A DNA stretch of 64,000 bases from an uncultured Aquimarina sp. (GCA_947502885.1 CANNBP010000011.1:1-64000); one strand, 5' to 3'. Shown: positions 26,189 to 36,062, numbered from the stretch's first letter. The notes: generated from the sequence alone by a model not told the origin. Translations and numbers: made by a program.

Positions 26189-26905
26189 TTATTTAAGTGT
26201 TGTTACGTTAGTATTTTCGGCTACTTTTTTAGTAGTCTCTTCCTTTTCGACCTTTACGGTTTTTGTTTCTTTCTTTTCCTCTTCATCTCCACCAGTCAAC
26301 ATTCCTCCGAAACTCATAAATCCAATGGCCATTAGCCCTGTAAGGATAAATGTTATTCCCAATCCTCTTAAAGGAGCAGGTACATTAGAATATCTAATTT
26401 TCTCTCTAATGGCTGCTATCGCAAGTATTGCTAAGAACCATCCAATTCCAGATCCTATACCATATACAGCCGCATGAGAAATCGTTGCAAATTCTTTTTG
26501 CTGCATAAATAATGATCCTCCTAATATTGCACAGTTTACTGCAATTAATGGTAAAAAGATTCCTAATGAGTTATATAAAGATGGAGAAAATTTCTCTACT
26601 ATAATTTCTACCAATTGTACCATTGTTGCAATTGTTGCAATAAAAAGTATAAAAGTCAAGAAACTTAAATCATAATCTGCATATTCAGGACCTAACCACA
26701 CTAATGCTCCTTCTCTAAGGATATATTTATCCAATAAAAAGTTAAGAGGTACAGTAATTGCCAATACAAATATAACGGCAGCACCCAAACCTACAGCAGT
26801 AGATACTTTTTTGGATACGGCTAGGTAAGAACACATCCCCAAAAAGAATGCGAATACCATATTATCAATAAAGATTGATTTTAAAAATAATTCTAAATAT
26901 TCCAT
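26189..26905 (-). CDS. nqrE: Na+-NQR subunit E, with charged C-terminal tail
   Basis: A 238-residue membrane protein with six hydrophobic helices. Its conserved CAILGGSLF segment carries the Cys thought to take part in the intramembrane Fe centre shared with NqrD. Typical NqrE is about 200 residues; this one ends with a ~35-residue Glu/Lys/Thr-rich cytoplasmic or periplasmic tail (GGDEEEKKETKTV onward). A 68-bp gap separates it from nqrD, the largest in the operon. Confidence 0.96.
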   Translation of the reverse strand: MEYLELFLKSIFIDNMVFAFFLGMCSYLAVSKKVSTAVGLGAAVIFVLAITVPLNFLLDKYILREGALVWLGPEYADYDLSFLTFILFIATIATMVQLVEIIVEKFSPSLYNSLGIFLPLIAVNCAILGGSLFMQQKEFATISHAAVYGIGSGIGWFLAILAIAAIREKIRYSNVPAPLRGLGITFILTGLMAIGFMSFGGMLTGGDEEEKKETKTVKVEKEETTKKVAENTNVTTLK

Positions 26906-26973
26906 ATTTTATTAGTTTTTAGTTGATCATTGAGGAATTATAACTAACTACTCAAAATACAACTGTGAACTCT

Positions 26974-27672
26974 CTAGTGATCTTCGATTAATGCTTTATT
27001 TCTACTTCTTTGTATCCAAATGATGATTCCAACAGTAATTAGCGCCATAGGTGCTAATACCATAAAACCATTATTTTCATATCCAATAGCGTATAAACCA
27101 GTTTTCTCAATTGGATCCCCTAATACCTTAATTCCAAATAGTGTTCCCGATCCTAATAATTCTCTAAAGAAAGCTACTATTATCAATAGTACTCCGTACC
27201 CGGCTGCATTTCCAATTCCATCAAGAAAAGATTTCCATGGACCATTACCTAGTGCAAATGCTTCAAAACGTCCCATAATAATACAGTTGGTAATTATCAG
27301 ACCAATAAATACAGAAAGTTCTTTACTCAATGTATACGCAAATGCTTTTAATACTTGATCTACTATAATAACCAATGCAGCTACAACAACTAACTGTACA
27401 ATAATTCTAATTTTAGATGGAATGATATTTCTCATAAGAGAAATAACAACGTTACCAATTCCTAAAACAAAGATTACTGAAATCGCCATTACTATAGACG
27501 GTTTCAACTGAGCTGTAATTGCTAAAGCCGAGCATATACCCAGTACTTGAATCGTAATCGGGTTATTATCTGCAAGAGGATCTGTTAATAATTTTTTGTT
27601 TTTCTTTGAAAACAAAGGCTCTTTAGGCTCTTTTACTTTAGCTTCAACTTTTTCTTCTGTTACTTCAGCCAT
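26974..27672 (-). CDS. nqrD: Na+-NQR subunit D
   Basis: The 232-residue, six-helix membrane subunit is homologous to NqrE. The conserved Cys lies in ITNCIIMGRFEAFALGNGPWKSFLDG. The N-terminal ~28 residues (MAEVTEEKVEAKVKEPKEPLFSKKNK) are a charged extension. It lies 3 bp after the stop of nqrC. With NqrE it forms the sodium-translocating core. Confidence 0.96.
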   Translation of the reverse strand: MAEVTEEKVEAKVKEPKEPLFSKKNKKLLTDPLADNNPITIQVLGICSALAITAQLKPSIVMAISVIFVLGIGNVVISLMRNIIPSKIRIIVQLVVVAALVIIVDQVLKAFAYTLSKELSVFIGLIITNCIIMGRFEAFALGNGPWKSFLDGIGNAAGYGVLLIIVAFFRELLGSGTLFGIKVLGDPIEKTGLYAIGYENNGFMVLAPMALITVGIIIWIQRSRNKALIEDH

Positions 27673-27675
27673 TTG

Positions 27676-28431
27676 TTATTTTTTTAAAGTTTCAAAATAT
27701 GGTTGATACATTTTCATCCCTTTCTTTACCATTGCGGTTACTCCATCACCAGTAATTGTAGCACCAGCTAAAGCATCTACTTCATTATCTGATTTATCTT
27801 CATTCTTAGGATCTGCATTTCCTTTTTTAACAGTAATACCTTTATAGTTTCCCGAAGCATCTAGTATACTTTCACCTATAAAATCATCTCTAAAATACGC
27901 TTCTTTGATATTCGCTCCAAGACCAGGAGTTTCTCCTTTATGATCAAAAAACGCACCTTTTACGGTTTTAAACTCTTTATCCAATGAAACATATCCCCAG
28001 ATTGCATCCCAAAGACCATTACCTCTCATAGGAACAATGTAGAATTCTTCTCCATCCTTTTTTCCAATAAACAAAGGTAATTTTCTTTGATAGTTAGCAT
28101 CTTGTTTTACTTTATCATTCTCTTTTTTAACCTCGATATCAAACGCATCCGAAGTTTTTTGAGCTGCATCACCAGTAAGAATATACTGTTCATCTCCTAC
28201 ATACTGGTCAAATAACTCTTGAGCCTTTTCTGCCGGAACAAATTCATTGGGGTCTTCTGTATCAGTAACTCCCATCGCAAAAAGAATATTTTGCTGTTTC
28301 TCTGTACGCTTATTCGCGTCTATTTTTCCTTTTAAAGACGATGCCGTAAAGGCTAACAACGAACCTACCACAACTACCATAGCCACGGCAAAGATTATTG
28401 TATACGAATTTTTATCTGTATTAATTGCCAT
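27676..28431 (-). CDS. nqrC: Na+-NQR subunit C (covalent FMN)
   Basis: The 251-residue protein has one N-terminal helix (~10-30) and a periplasmic FMN-binding domain. The flavinylation motif DALAGAT lies at 219-225, making Thr225 the FMN attachment site loaded by ApbE. FFDHKGETPGLGANI is the conserved flavin-pocket segment. It begins 2 bp after the stop of nqrB. Confidence 0.96.
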   Translation of the reverse strand: MAINTDKNSYTIIFAVAMVVVVGSLLAFTASSLKGKIDANKRTEKQQNILFAMGVTDTEDPNEFVPAEKAQELFDQYVGDEQYILTGDAAQKTSDAFDIEVKKENDKVKQDANYQRKLPLFIGKKDGEEFYIVPMRGNGLWDAIWGYVSLDKEFKTVKGAFFDHKGETPGLGANIKEAYFRDDFIGESILDASGNYKGITVKKGNADPKNEDKSDNEVDALAGATITGDGVTAMVKKGMKMYQPYFETLKK

Positions 28432-28433
28432 GA

Positions 28434-29669
28434 TTACGCCGTTTTTAATTTTAAACGTTTCATTCTTTTCTTGATATTCCCTTGCACAACATAATGATCA
28501 ATGGTCGGTGCAAATACATTCATTAATAGAATTGCAAGCATTACTCCTTCTGGATATGCTGGGTTGAAAACTCTAATTAAAATAGAGATAAATCCAATCA
28601 AGAATCCATAAACCCATTTCCCTTTATTAGTTTGAGATGCTGTTACCGGATCGGTAGCCATAAATACAACTCCAAAAGCAAATCCACCAATAAGTAAATG
28701 ATGCCAGAACTCTGTGCTCATTAACCCATAGAACTTACTACTTTCGTTGATCCACTCTGAACTTACTACACCGTTAAATATTAGTCCCATTACCAATGCA
28801 CCTAAAGTAGCACTTAGCATGATTCTCCAACTTCCAATTTTTGCAAACACCAAGAATAGTCCAGCTAATAAAATTAACACTGTAGATGTTTCTCCTACAG
28901 ATCCAGGTATAAAACCTAAAAACATATCTGAAACACTATACTTAAGCTGATCTGCTTGTGCACCTTGAGCTAAACTACCTAAGATTGTCTCTCCTGATAT
29001 AGCATCTAATTGTGCTCCTCCAGCAATTTCACTTGCTCTTTCTACTGCTCCGTGTACCCATACTTTGTCTCCAGACATCCAAGTTGGATATGCAAAGAAC
29101 AAAAATGCTCTAATAGTTAAAGCTGGATTAAGAATATTCATTCCTGTACCTCCAAATACTTCTTTACCTATTACCACACCAAAAATAACCGCAACTGCCA
29201 GCATCCATAATGGTGTATCAATTGGCACAATTAAAGGCACTAACATCCCCGTAACTAAGTACCCCTCTTCTACTTCGTGTTTTTTAATTACGGCAAAAAT
29301 AACTTCTACTGTTAATCCCACAACATATGACACAATCACCAAAGGAAGAACTTTCCATAATCCTACAGTTAAGTTGGCAAATGACCAAAATTCTGAACTA
29401 AAAAAACCACCACTTACAGCTTCAATTTCTCCTGCTGCAAGGTGATGTTGGTATCCTGCGTTAAACATCCCAAATATTAAACATGGCACCAAAGCCATGA
29501 TCACAGTATTCATGGTACGTTTCAAATCATCTGCACCTCTTACATGAGCTCCAGAATGCGTTATCTCGTTTGGTAAGTACAAAAATGTATGGATTGCATT
29601 AAATGCAGGAGCCATCTTTTTGTCCTTATATTTAAGTTTTAGTTTATGTAATTTATCTTTTAATCCCAT
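28434..29669 (-). CDS. nqrB: Na+-NQR subunit B (covalent FMN, quinone site)
   Basis: The 411-residue membrane subunit carries a second covalent FMN, predicted on Thr261 in GSVGETSTVLILL. Conserved loops include GMLVPLIVPIDTPLWMLA, GGTGMNILNPAL and ATDPVTASQTNKGKW. The start is 4 bp after the nqrA stop, so translation is probably coupled. Confidence 0.97.
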   Translation of the reverse strand: MGLKDKLHKLKLKYKDKKMAPAFNAIHTFLYLPNEITHSGAHVRGADDLKRTMNTVIMALVPCLIFGMFNAGYQHHLAAGEIEAVSGGFFSSEFWSFANLTVGLWKVLPLVIVSYVVGLTVEVIFAVIKKHEVEEGYLVTGMLVPLIVPIDTPLWMLAVAVIFGVVIGKEVFGGTGMNILNPALTIRAFLFFAYPTWMSGDKVWVHGAVERASEIAGGAQLDAISGETILGSLAQGAQADQLKYSVSDMFLGFIPGSVGETSTVLILLAGLFLVFAKIGSWRIMLSATLGALVMGLIFNGVVSSEWINESSKFYGLMSTEFWHHLLIGGFAFGVVFMATDPVTASQTNKGKWVYGFLIGFISILIRVFNPAYPEGVMLAILLMNVFAPTIDHYVVQGNIKKRMKRLKLKTA

Positions 29670-29673
29670 AGCA

Positions 29674-31029
29674 CTATCCTATTTCTTTTAACATTAAGTC
29701 CAACCCTTCTCTAACAATCTTTTGATGTGGTTGTTTAGAAACACATATAAATTCTGTTAGCGCAAAATCTTCTGGCGCTACCTCATACATTCCTAATTGT
29801 TCCATCGCGTCCAAATCATTTACAGCACATGCCTTAAGCAATTGCAATGGATAGATATCAAAAGGAAAAACACTTTCATAACTACCTGTAACTACAAAAG
29901 CTCTATGTTCTCCGTTTGTATTTGTATTAAGATCATACTTCTTATTAGGAAATAACCAAGAAAAAGTTAATGCTCTAGATGGTGAGATTTTATTAAAAAC
30001 CGGTTTATTCCATCCAAAAAACTCGTAATCATCACCTTCTGGAATTACAGAAATTGTATTATTGTAATAACCTAAATAACCATCAGGCTTTACATTTTCT
30101 CCGGTAAGAACATCTCCACTAATAACACGAATATTACCTTCATCATTGACTCCAGAACTATAAACTACAGAAGCAACTTCGGCTCCAATTTTTGTTCGAT
30201 AGTATTTTGGAGCTTTAACAGAAGAACCTGCCAAAGCAACCAAACGCTCTGCATTAAATTTTCCTGTTAATAATAGTTCTCCGATTATTATTAAATCTTG
30301 TGGATTAACCACCCAAACTACTTCTCCTTTATTTATAGGATCAATTTTAGCTATCTGAACACTCACATTTCCTGCTGGGTGAGGCCCTGACACTGTATGA
30401 ACAGTACTATTATCTAATCCAACCAAAGGAGAATCTCCCTTTTTAGAAGTAGAAACATGTACTTCACCTTTTGTTAATTTACTTAAAGCAGTTATTGCAG
30501 TCTGAAGTTCTTTTTCTTTCCCTTCTAGCACATAATTGCTTTCAGCAGCAAGAGGAGCTGTAGTGTATCCAGAAATAAAAATTGCTTTTGGCGCTACATC
30601 TGGATTAGCTATTACATCATAAGGACGTTGCTTAATAAAAGGCCAGCAACCTGATGCTAACAAGTGGGTTTTCACTTCTTCTCCACTCATTGCATTTACA
30701 TCCTTAGCTTCAAAACTAGCATATTGCTGCTCCTGATCTGCAAGAATTTTGAATGCCAATATTTTTCTCTTGGCACCACGAACAATTTCTACAATCTCAC
30801 CGCTTACAGGTGATGGAAAAAGTATGTTATCATTAGATTTTGAGTGAAAAAGTGGATCACCAGCTTTAACTTCTGTCCCTTGTTTAGCAATAACCTTAGG
30901 GATAATACCATGAAAATCGTCAGGCTTAATTGCGTAAACATTACTCCTTGTAGCATCTACAGTTATTTTCTCTGCTTCGCCTACAAGTTTAATGTCTAAA
31001 CCTTTTCGGATACGAATGTCTTTGGACAT
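29674..31029 (-). CDS. nqrA: Na+-NQR subunit A
   Basis: The 451-residue peripheral subunit opens the nqrABCDEF operon. It has the family's N-terminal IRKGLDIKLVGEAEKI, the barrel-sandwich segment AKQGTEVKAGDPLFHSKSNDNILFPSPVSGEIVEI, and GYYNNTISVIPEGDDYEFFGWNKP near the C-terminus. NqrA has no cofactor of its own and contacts NqrB near the quinone site. It is divergent from the DUF5103 gene at 31277. Confidence 0.97.
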   Translation of the reverse strand: MSKDIRIRKGLDIKLVGEAEKITVDATRSNVYAIKPDDFHGIIPKVIAKQGTEVKAGDPLFHSKSNDNILFPSPVSGEIVEIVRGAKRKILAFKILADQEQQYASFEAKDVNAMSGEEVKTHLLASGCWPFIKQRPYDVIANPDVAPKAIFISGYTTAPLAAESNYVLEGKEKELQTAITALSKLTKGEVHVSTSKKGDSPLVGLDNSTVHTVSGPHPAGNVSVQIAKIDPINKGEVVWVVNPQDLIIIGELLLTGKFNAERLVALAGSSVKAPKYYRTKIGAEVASVVYSSGVNDEGNIRVISGDVLTGENVKPDGYLGYYNNTISVIPEGDDYEFFGWNKPVFNKISPSRALTFSWLFPNKKYDLNTNTNGEHRAFVVTGSYESVFPFDIYPLQLLKACAVNDLDAMEQLGMYEVAPEDFALTEFICVSKQPHQKIVREGLDLMLKEIG

Positions 31030-31065
31030 ATTTGTAGTCTATGTTAATTAACTAAAAAAATCGTG

Positions 31066-31096
31066 CAAATTTACTAATTAAAACACGTACGTGAAA
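31066..31096 (-). promoter_or_regulatory. Candidate nqr operon promoter
   Basis: On the minus strand, TAAATTTG (complement of 31066-31073) has the -7 consensus, and TTTC (31093-31096) stands at the -33 place with a 19-bp spacer. It would give a ~30-nt leader before nqrA. The -33 has one mismatch. Confidence 0.45.
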
Positions 31097-31276
31097 GCTG
31101 GTTTTGCTATAAGATTTTTATTTATACTCTTTCTAAATAAGATAAGTCAACCAAAATATTAAATCAAAAAAACAAACTCAAGGCAAAAATTCACATAAAA
31201 TCTTATCCAATTTGAAGTACAAACAAACCAAAATGACGGCATTTTACTTATATTTACCCCTGATAATTACCGTAAA

Positions 31277-32539
31277 ATGTCAAAAAGCTTAAAGCACCTA
31301 TTATTTATTACCCTTGTTAGCTTACCATGTGTATTGTTCGCTCAATCTAATACTCCGAAAAATAACACAGCCGAACATATAAGAACAATACAAATACACA
31401 CTAGCGAAAAATATTCTGGTATTCCTATACTTAAACTCGGTGAAGCCTTTAGAATTTCGTTTGATGATATAAATGGAGATGAAGCTGATTATTACTACAG
31501 AATAACTCACCACAACTTTGACTGGACTCCTTCTCCTCTATACAAAAATGAATACTTAAATGGTTTTGATGAAATTAGAATATTAAATTACGAAAATTCA
31601 TTTAACACACTACAACTTTATAGTCATTATCGTTTAAGTATACCCAATGAAGATACAAAAGGCTTCAAGGTTAGCGGAAACTACCAAATAGAAGTTTACG
31701 ACGATGATGATGAAGTTGTTTTCTCAAGAAAATTCATCGTTTACGAACCTATAGCTACAGTCAAGGTTTACATAAAAAGATCAAGAAACTTAAAGCATAT
31801 TGACTCCAAACAATCAGTTCAATTCGAGATTGATTCTCCTAACGAAATCATAAGAAACCCTAGACAAAATATAAAAACACTAGTAGTACAGAATAACGAC
31901 ATTAGTAACTCTATCACCAACCTGGTTCCTCAATTCACCATTGCCAATACTTTGATTTATAAATATGACCAAGAATCATCTTTTGGAGGAGGAAATGAGT
32001 ACCTATCTTTTGACAGCAAAGACATTAGGGCCTCAACTGTAAGTATTAGGAGTATTGATTTAAAAGAACTTTATCATAATTATCTATACACCAATGTTGT
32101 AAGATCTAATCGTAGATACACCTACAACCCTGATATTAACGGGAGTTTTGTTATTCGAAATTTGGATGCAGAAGACAATAATATTGAAGCTGATTATGCC
32201 TGGATGCATTTTTTATTAGAATGTTATGAATCTATTGGAGATGGAGAAATACACCTGTACGGTAATTTCAATAACTACACCCTTGATGAAACTACTCTTC
32301 TTAAATACGATAAAAAAAGCGGCCTATACTACAATAAAAGACTTTTTAAGCAAGGGTTTTACAATTACAAATATGTTCTTCTAAAACCAGACAAAACTAT
32401 TGATCATGGCTTTATAAGTGGAGATTTTGACGAAACTGAAAACGAATATATAGTTATACCTTATTACAGAGCTCCTAATGCACGATATGACCGAGCTATC
32501 GGAAAAGGAAAAGGCAGTTCTACTAACATTACCAATTAA
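31277..32539 (+). CDS. DUF5103 family, T9SS plug-type protein
   Basis: The 420-residue protein has a signal peptide (ending CVLFAQ). It fits the DUF5103 family: IRTIQIHTSEKYSGIPILKLGEAFRISFDD, THHNFDWTPSPLYKNEYLNGFDE, and the C-terminal LYGNFNNYT ... YYNKRLFKQGFYNYKYVL. The family includes the Plug protein reported to close the SprA translocon of the type IX secretion system. This agrees with porT and T9SS cargo elsewhere in the window. It is divergent from nqrA and 70 bp before a DUF3667 gene. The family call is firm; the plug function is by homology. Confidence 0.85.
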   Translation: MSKSLKHLLFITLVSLPCVLFAQSNTPKNNTAEHIRTIQIHTSEKYSGIPILKLGEAFRISFDDINGDEADYYYRITHHNFDWTPSPLYKNEYLNGFDEIRILNYENSFNTLQLYSHYRLSIPNEDTKGFKVSGNYQIEVYDDDDEVVFSRKFIVYEPIATVKVYIKRSRNLKHIDSKQSVQFEIDSPNEIIRNPRQNIKTLVVQNNDISNSITNLVPQFTIANTLIYKYDQESSFGGGNEYLSFDSKDIRASTVSIRSIDLKELYHNYLYTNVVRSNRRYTYNPDINGSFVIRNLDAEDNNIEADYAWMHFLLECYESIGDGEIHLYGNFNNYTLDETTLLKYDKKSGLYYNKRLFKQGFYNYKYVLLKPDKTIDHGFISGDFDETENEYIVIPYYRAPNARYDRAIGKGKGSSTNITN

Positions 32540-32609
32540 GCAGCTTATATTTTTTACTCTAAAAACCTTCTTTTAATTTAGTACTAAAATATAAATCAGC
32601 ATATATCAT

Positions 32610-33656
32610 ATGAAAGACCAAGGAAGGTTTTTAAAGAAATACAGGGGTAATGAATGCTTAAATTGCAGTGTTCCTTTGGATGTTATAGACAGATATTGTC
32701 ATAATTGTGGTCAGGCAAATACCACTAAAAAACTTTCTTTAAAAGACTTTTTTAACGAGTACTTCTCTAGCATTTTTTCATATGACTCTAGACTAAGACA
32801 CACCATGGTTGCTTTATTATTTAAACCTGGTTTAATTTCTAAAGAATATATTGAAGGAAAAAGAATTAAGTATGCAAACCCATTTAGATTCTATCTTAGC
32901 ATATCAATTATTTTCTTTATTATCAACGGGTTGTTTATTGACTTTGACAGAATGTCTTATCAAATGAACAAAAAAAGCAACTTTACCCTAACTCAACCTA
33001 CAAGTACCAGTAATATTATAGATTCTTTTTCGCTTACAGAACAAAAAAATCCAAACATAAAATTACCTGACTACTATAGTGAGACCCAATTAGACTCGAT
33101 GTCTAATTTAACATCATTTGGCCAACGATTCAGAACATATACGCGGTATTACGAAAAAACAAATGAATTATCCCCTGAAAATGCCCTAGACAGTCTTAAA
33201 CACAAAAAAAGCTGGCTTAACAAATACCTATACAAAAGAGGTGTCAAAACAAACATGCTTAATCACAACCCTATTGAATTGCTTGAGTATTTATTTAACA
33301 AACTACCTCTTATTATTTTCTTTTTCCTGCCTTTCTTTGCCTTAGCAATATGGCTTGTATATATCAGAAAATCTTTCACGTATATGGAACATTTGATTTT
33401 CACTTTTCATACTCAGACTGTATTTTTTATTTTAATTGGAATAGCTTTCTTAATTGATGAAATCACAAAAAATGAAACCGCAATAACAATTGCTATGTTC
33501 ATCTTTTTAGCCTATCTGTACCTTGCTATGCGAAAGTTTTACCAACAAGGAATAATAAAAACAATTCTTAAATTTTTAATGGTTAACCTTTTCTTTTTTA
33601 CTCTAGCAAGTATCGGTTCTATCATAGCCATTATTGGTGCAGTATTCATATTTTGA
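32610..33656 (+). CDS. DUF3667 zinc-ribbon membrane protein
   Basis: The 348-residue protein has an N-terminal zinc ribbon (CLNCSVPLDVIDRYCHNCGQ, ~18-37), then the DUF3667 core (KDFFNEYFSSIFSYDSRLRHTMVALLFKPG, EYIEGKRIKYANPFRFYL). At least four membrane helices follow, at ~95-110 and ~240-348, with a polar loop between. The family is common in Bacteroidota and has no known function. It is 70 bp after the plug-type gene and may share its transcript. Confidence 0.85.
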   Translation: MKDQGRFLKKYRGNECLNCSVPLDVIDRYCHNCGQANTTKKLSLKDFFNEYFSSIFSYDSRLRHTMVALLFKPGLISKEYIEGKRIKYANPFRFYLSISIIFFIINGLFIDFDRMSYQMNKKSNFTLTQPTSTSNIIDSFSLTEQKNPNIKLPDYYSETQLDSMSNLTSFGQRFRTYTRYYEKTNELSPENALDSLKHKKSWLNKYLYKRGVKTNMLNHNPIELLEYLFNKLPLIIFFFLPFFALAIWLVYIRKSFTYMEHLIFTFHTQTVFFILIGIAFLIDEITKNETAITIAMFIFLAYLYLAMRKFYQQGIIKTILKFLMVNLFFFTLASIGSIIAIIGAVFIF

Positions 33657-33838
33657 TCACAAAACACCTCAAACTTTAACCATTAAACAAAAGCAAAACG
33701 TAAAATAGCTAATTTTTATTCATAAAAAAGAGGTAAAACAATTGTTAAATTTCTGTTTATAAATCTATTATTTTCTATCTTAGCGGTAATTGATTCTATG
33801 TTTACACTAAATAGATCTGTTTTTTTATATCATAACGT

Positions 33839-34225
33839 ATGGTTCAACAAATCACTAGCGGCATAAAAATTTCAGTAGACACCAATTTCGAAGGTACTTT
33901 CTACAAAAACCACAAAGTACATTTTGCTTTTGGCTACCGCATTAGTATTGAAAACCAAAGTAAGTACCCTGTACAACTCACTTCTCGTTTCTGGGAAATC
34001 AAAGACGCCTTAAACAATACAGAAATAGTAGAAGGTGAAGGTGTGATAGGAAAGAAACCTGTTTTAAAGCCTGGTGAATCCCACACCTATAACAGTGGCT
34101 GCTTACTTAATTCTCCTTTTGGATCCATGAAAGGACATTACAACATGATCAACTTCACTTCTGCACAGAAATTCCAAGTTATGATCCCAAGCTTTAAACT
34201 GCTTGCTTCCTTTGCATTAAATTAG
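33839..34225 (+). CDS. apaG: ApaG domain protein
   Basis: The 128-residue protein is a complete ApaG beta-sandwich: ITSGIKISVDTNFEGTFY, HFAFGYRISIENQSKYPVQLTSRFWEI, GVIGKKPVLKPGESHTYNSGC and MKGHYNMI. ApaG has been linked to Co2+/Mg2+ resistance and to Ap4A levels; the mechanism is unknown. Its last 32 bp overlap the converging gene ending at 34194. Confidence 0.93.
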   Translation: MVQQITSGIKISVDTNFEGTFYKNHKVHFAFGYRISIENQSKYPVQLTSRFWEIKDALNNTEIVEGEGVIGKKPVLKPGESHTYNSGCLLNSPFGSMKGHYNMINFTSAQKFQVMIPSFKLLASFALN

Positions 34226-35213
34226 TAGCTACCTTTTTAATCGATTCTAATCTTATTTTTTTTCCGTCTTGCTCTACATGACAATACTTACAATTAGAAT
34301 CATAAACAAATTTATACTTTTTAGCGCTATCAAAACCATCACTTAAAGCTATAAAAGAACCGCTAAAATCCTGTTTACCGCACTCTGTATAACGCTTTAC
34401 AACAAATACATTTTCTTCACAAGATTCATGCAATGTAAAATATGCACTACTTCCTATACCATGTAAAAAATGAGCATTTTCTATAGACACATTCACTTTT
34501 CCTTTATCATGAACATTGGTCTCTGGAATATTTTTATCAAAATAATTCGTGAGATTTTCTTTCAAAATTGAACCTGGATAAAAATCCATTACCCCTTGTT
34601 CAACTTGAAATATAGGGTTACCCAATGATGCTTTTTCAACATTACCCAAAGGGCTTGGAGTAAACAACTTATTACGCAATAATGGTCTTTTGATCTTTAC
34701 TTGATCGGTACTTACCAAAATAGTATCTGCTACTATACGAGAACAATTACTCCCTTCTTTACCAAAAGCTTTATAAGGAACACTTCCTTTTTCTTGAACA
34801 GCCAAAACGAATTCTTTTGCCTTATTATAATCTATATAATCACACACTGAAGCCACCAAACGACCACTACCATGAGTTTTGTGAGGGTTTGCTTCTAACC
34901 AAAGTAAAAACTCTTCAACATTATCGAGCTTTGTATCCTTGGACAAAGAAGCTTTAAACGGGATTTCTAATTCTATATCGGTTATTGCACTTCTAACCCT
35001 ACCATACCCATTTGGAGTAATATACCTTCCAAAATCATAATATTCTGCCTTTCCTGTTCGGTTATCTATAAGAACAAAAGCAGCATGGCCTGCTTTGATA
35101 TAGTTTTTTTTACCTAACCCTGCTGCCAACAAAGCTTTTGCCAGAGGTTCATCAGAACACTTTACAAATGTTTCTGGAAAAGCAAGCGAGATTATTTTAC
35201 CTGTATATTTCAA
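34194..35213 (-). CDS. Uncharacterised protein, possible Cys hydrolase fold
   Basis: A 339-residue soluble protein without a signal peptide. The N-terminal half has GHAAFVLIDNRTGKAEYYDFGRYI and GSNCSRIVADTILV, a His-then-Cys arrangement with a YYDFGRY strand as seen in NlpC/P60-like or DUF4105-like folds; catalysis is not established. The C-terminal half contains HGIGSSAYFTLHESCEENVFVVKRYTECGKQDFSGSF and CKYCHVEQDGKKIRLE, rich in Cys. I recall similar flavobacterial proteins under DUF6695 but am not certain. It is in line with the NRDE-family gene (25-bp gap). Confidence 0.6.
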   Translation of the reverse strand: MKYTGKIISLAFPETFVKCSDEPLAKALLAAGLGKKNYIKAGHAAFVLIDNRTGKAEYYDFGRYITPNGYGRVRSAITDIELEIPFKASLSKDTKLDNVEEFLLWLEANPHKTHGSGRLVASVCDYIDYNKAKEFVLAVQEKGSVPYKAFGKEGSNCSRIVADTILVSTDQVKIKRPLLRNKLFTPSPLGNVEKASLGNPIFQVEQGVMDFYPGSILKENLTNYFDKNIPETNVHDKGKVNVSIENAHFLHGIGSSAYFTLHESCEENVFVVKRYTECGKQDFSGSFIALSDGFDSAKKYKFVYDSNCKYCHVEQDGKKIRLESIKKVATNLMQRKQAV

Positions 35214-35238
35214 AATAAAATAAATTTTACACTATTAA

Positions 35239-35955
35239 TCATGCTATTATTGTTTCAAAAACCACAGTATTCACTTTGTTGTCCTGCAAATTTTCATACC
35301 GCATAGCTACTTCTTCATCATTTTTAACTATCTGAGTAATACTAATTGTCTTGAGATTACCTCGATCTATCTGTAAATCCATATCCTTATCACCTATTCC
35401 AGCATTTTTATGAAACTCGAGAAGCGAACTTGATGTTAAATCATTTTTATCCTCAAAGTTTCTAAACCATTCATTGCGCAAAGCTTTTACATCTTCTCTA
35501 TACAATGTGGATGATGACCAAATATGTGTTTCTCTTTCTAACCTCTTAACATGTTTTTGATTTCCATCCCAAACAAGTTCAAAAAACTGAAGGTCTGATT
35601 TCCAATTAGCTGCAACAATAGTAAATGGTTCTATTCCTTTATAATTATAAGACATAATTGACTTTTCCAAATCATTAGATTCAAGCAAGTCCTTTACCAC
35701 CACTCCTCTACTCTGCCTATAAGAAGACACTCTTTGATGTTTTACAAAACCTCCATTAAGCAAACAAACCATTGTATTCTTATCACTTACCCCAATCCAG
35801 GTACCTCCTGCCAATGCATCTTTGGGGAACAACATTCTTGTAGAACCTACCTGATAGAACTCTGGCTGCAATGTTTTTCTATTAACGGCTTCATCTCGAT
35901 TTGAGGTCAAAATAAAGTTATTTTCTTGAGTTGGGATTAACGTTACTGTACACAT
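35239..35955 (-). CDS. NRDE (TANGO2-like) family protein
   Basis: The start is taken at 35955, giving MCTVTLIP; the six upstream codons (MVDLEF) are unlikely because this family begins with Met-Cys. The Cys2 would be an N-terminal nucleophile after Met removal. The hallmark NRDE motif is in TSNRDEAVNR, with GGTWIGVSDKNTMVCLLNGGF following. It has 238 residues and no signal peptide. The function of bacterial NRDE proteins is unknown; the eukaryotic relative TANGO2 is tied to lipid and haem handling. Confidence 0.85.
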   Translation of the reverse strand: MCTVTLIPTQENNFILTSNRDEAVNRKTLQPEFYQVGSTRMLFPKDALAGGTWIGVSDKNTMVCLLNGGFVKHQRVSSYRQSRGVVVKDLLESNDLEKSIMSYNYKGIEPFTIVAANWKSDLQFFELVWDGNQKHVKRLERETHIWSSSTLYREDVKALRNEWFRNFEDKNDLTSSSLLEFHKNAGIGDKDMDLQIDRGNLKTISITQIVKNDEEVAMRYENLQDNKVNTVVFETIIA

Positions 35956-36054
35956 AAATTCTAGGTCGACCAATTTTTTGACAACTTACAAAAAAAAATA
36001 CACTCTGTATATTATATATTAAGAGCAAAAGGTTATATACCTTCTATAATTTTC

Positions 36055-36062
36055 TATCTTTG
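36055..36062 (+). promoter_or_regulatory. Candidate -7 box of pruA
   Basis: TATCTTTG matches TAnnTTTG, 63 bp before the ATG at 36126. No clear TTG is found 19-20 bp upstream. Confidence 0.4.

Noticed and set aside
25606..26477. Several plus-strand frames of 86-101 codons
   Set aside because: They lie antisense to nqrF and nqrE, whose motifs are unmistakable.
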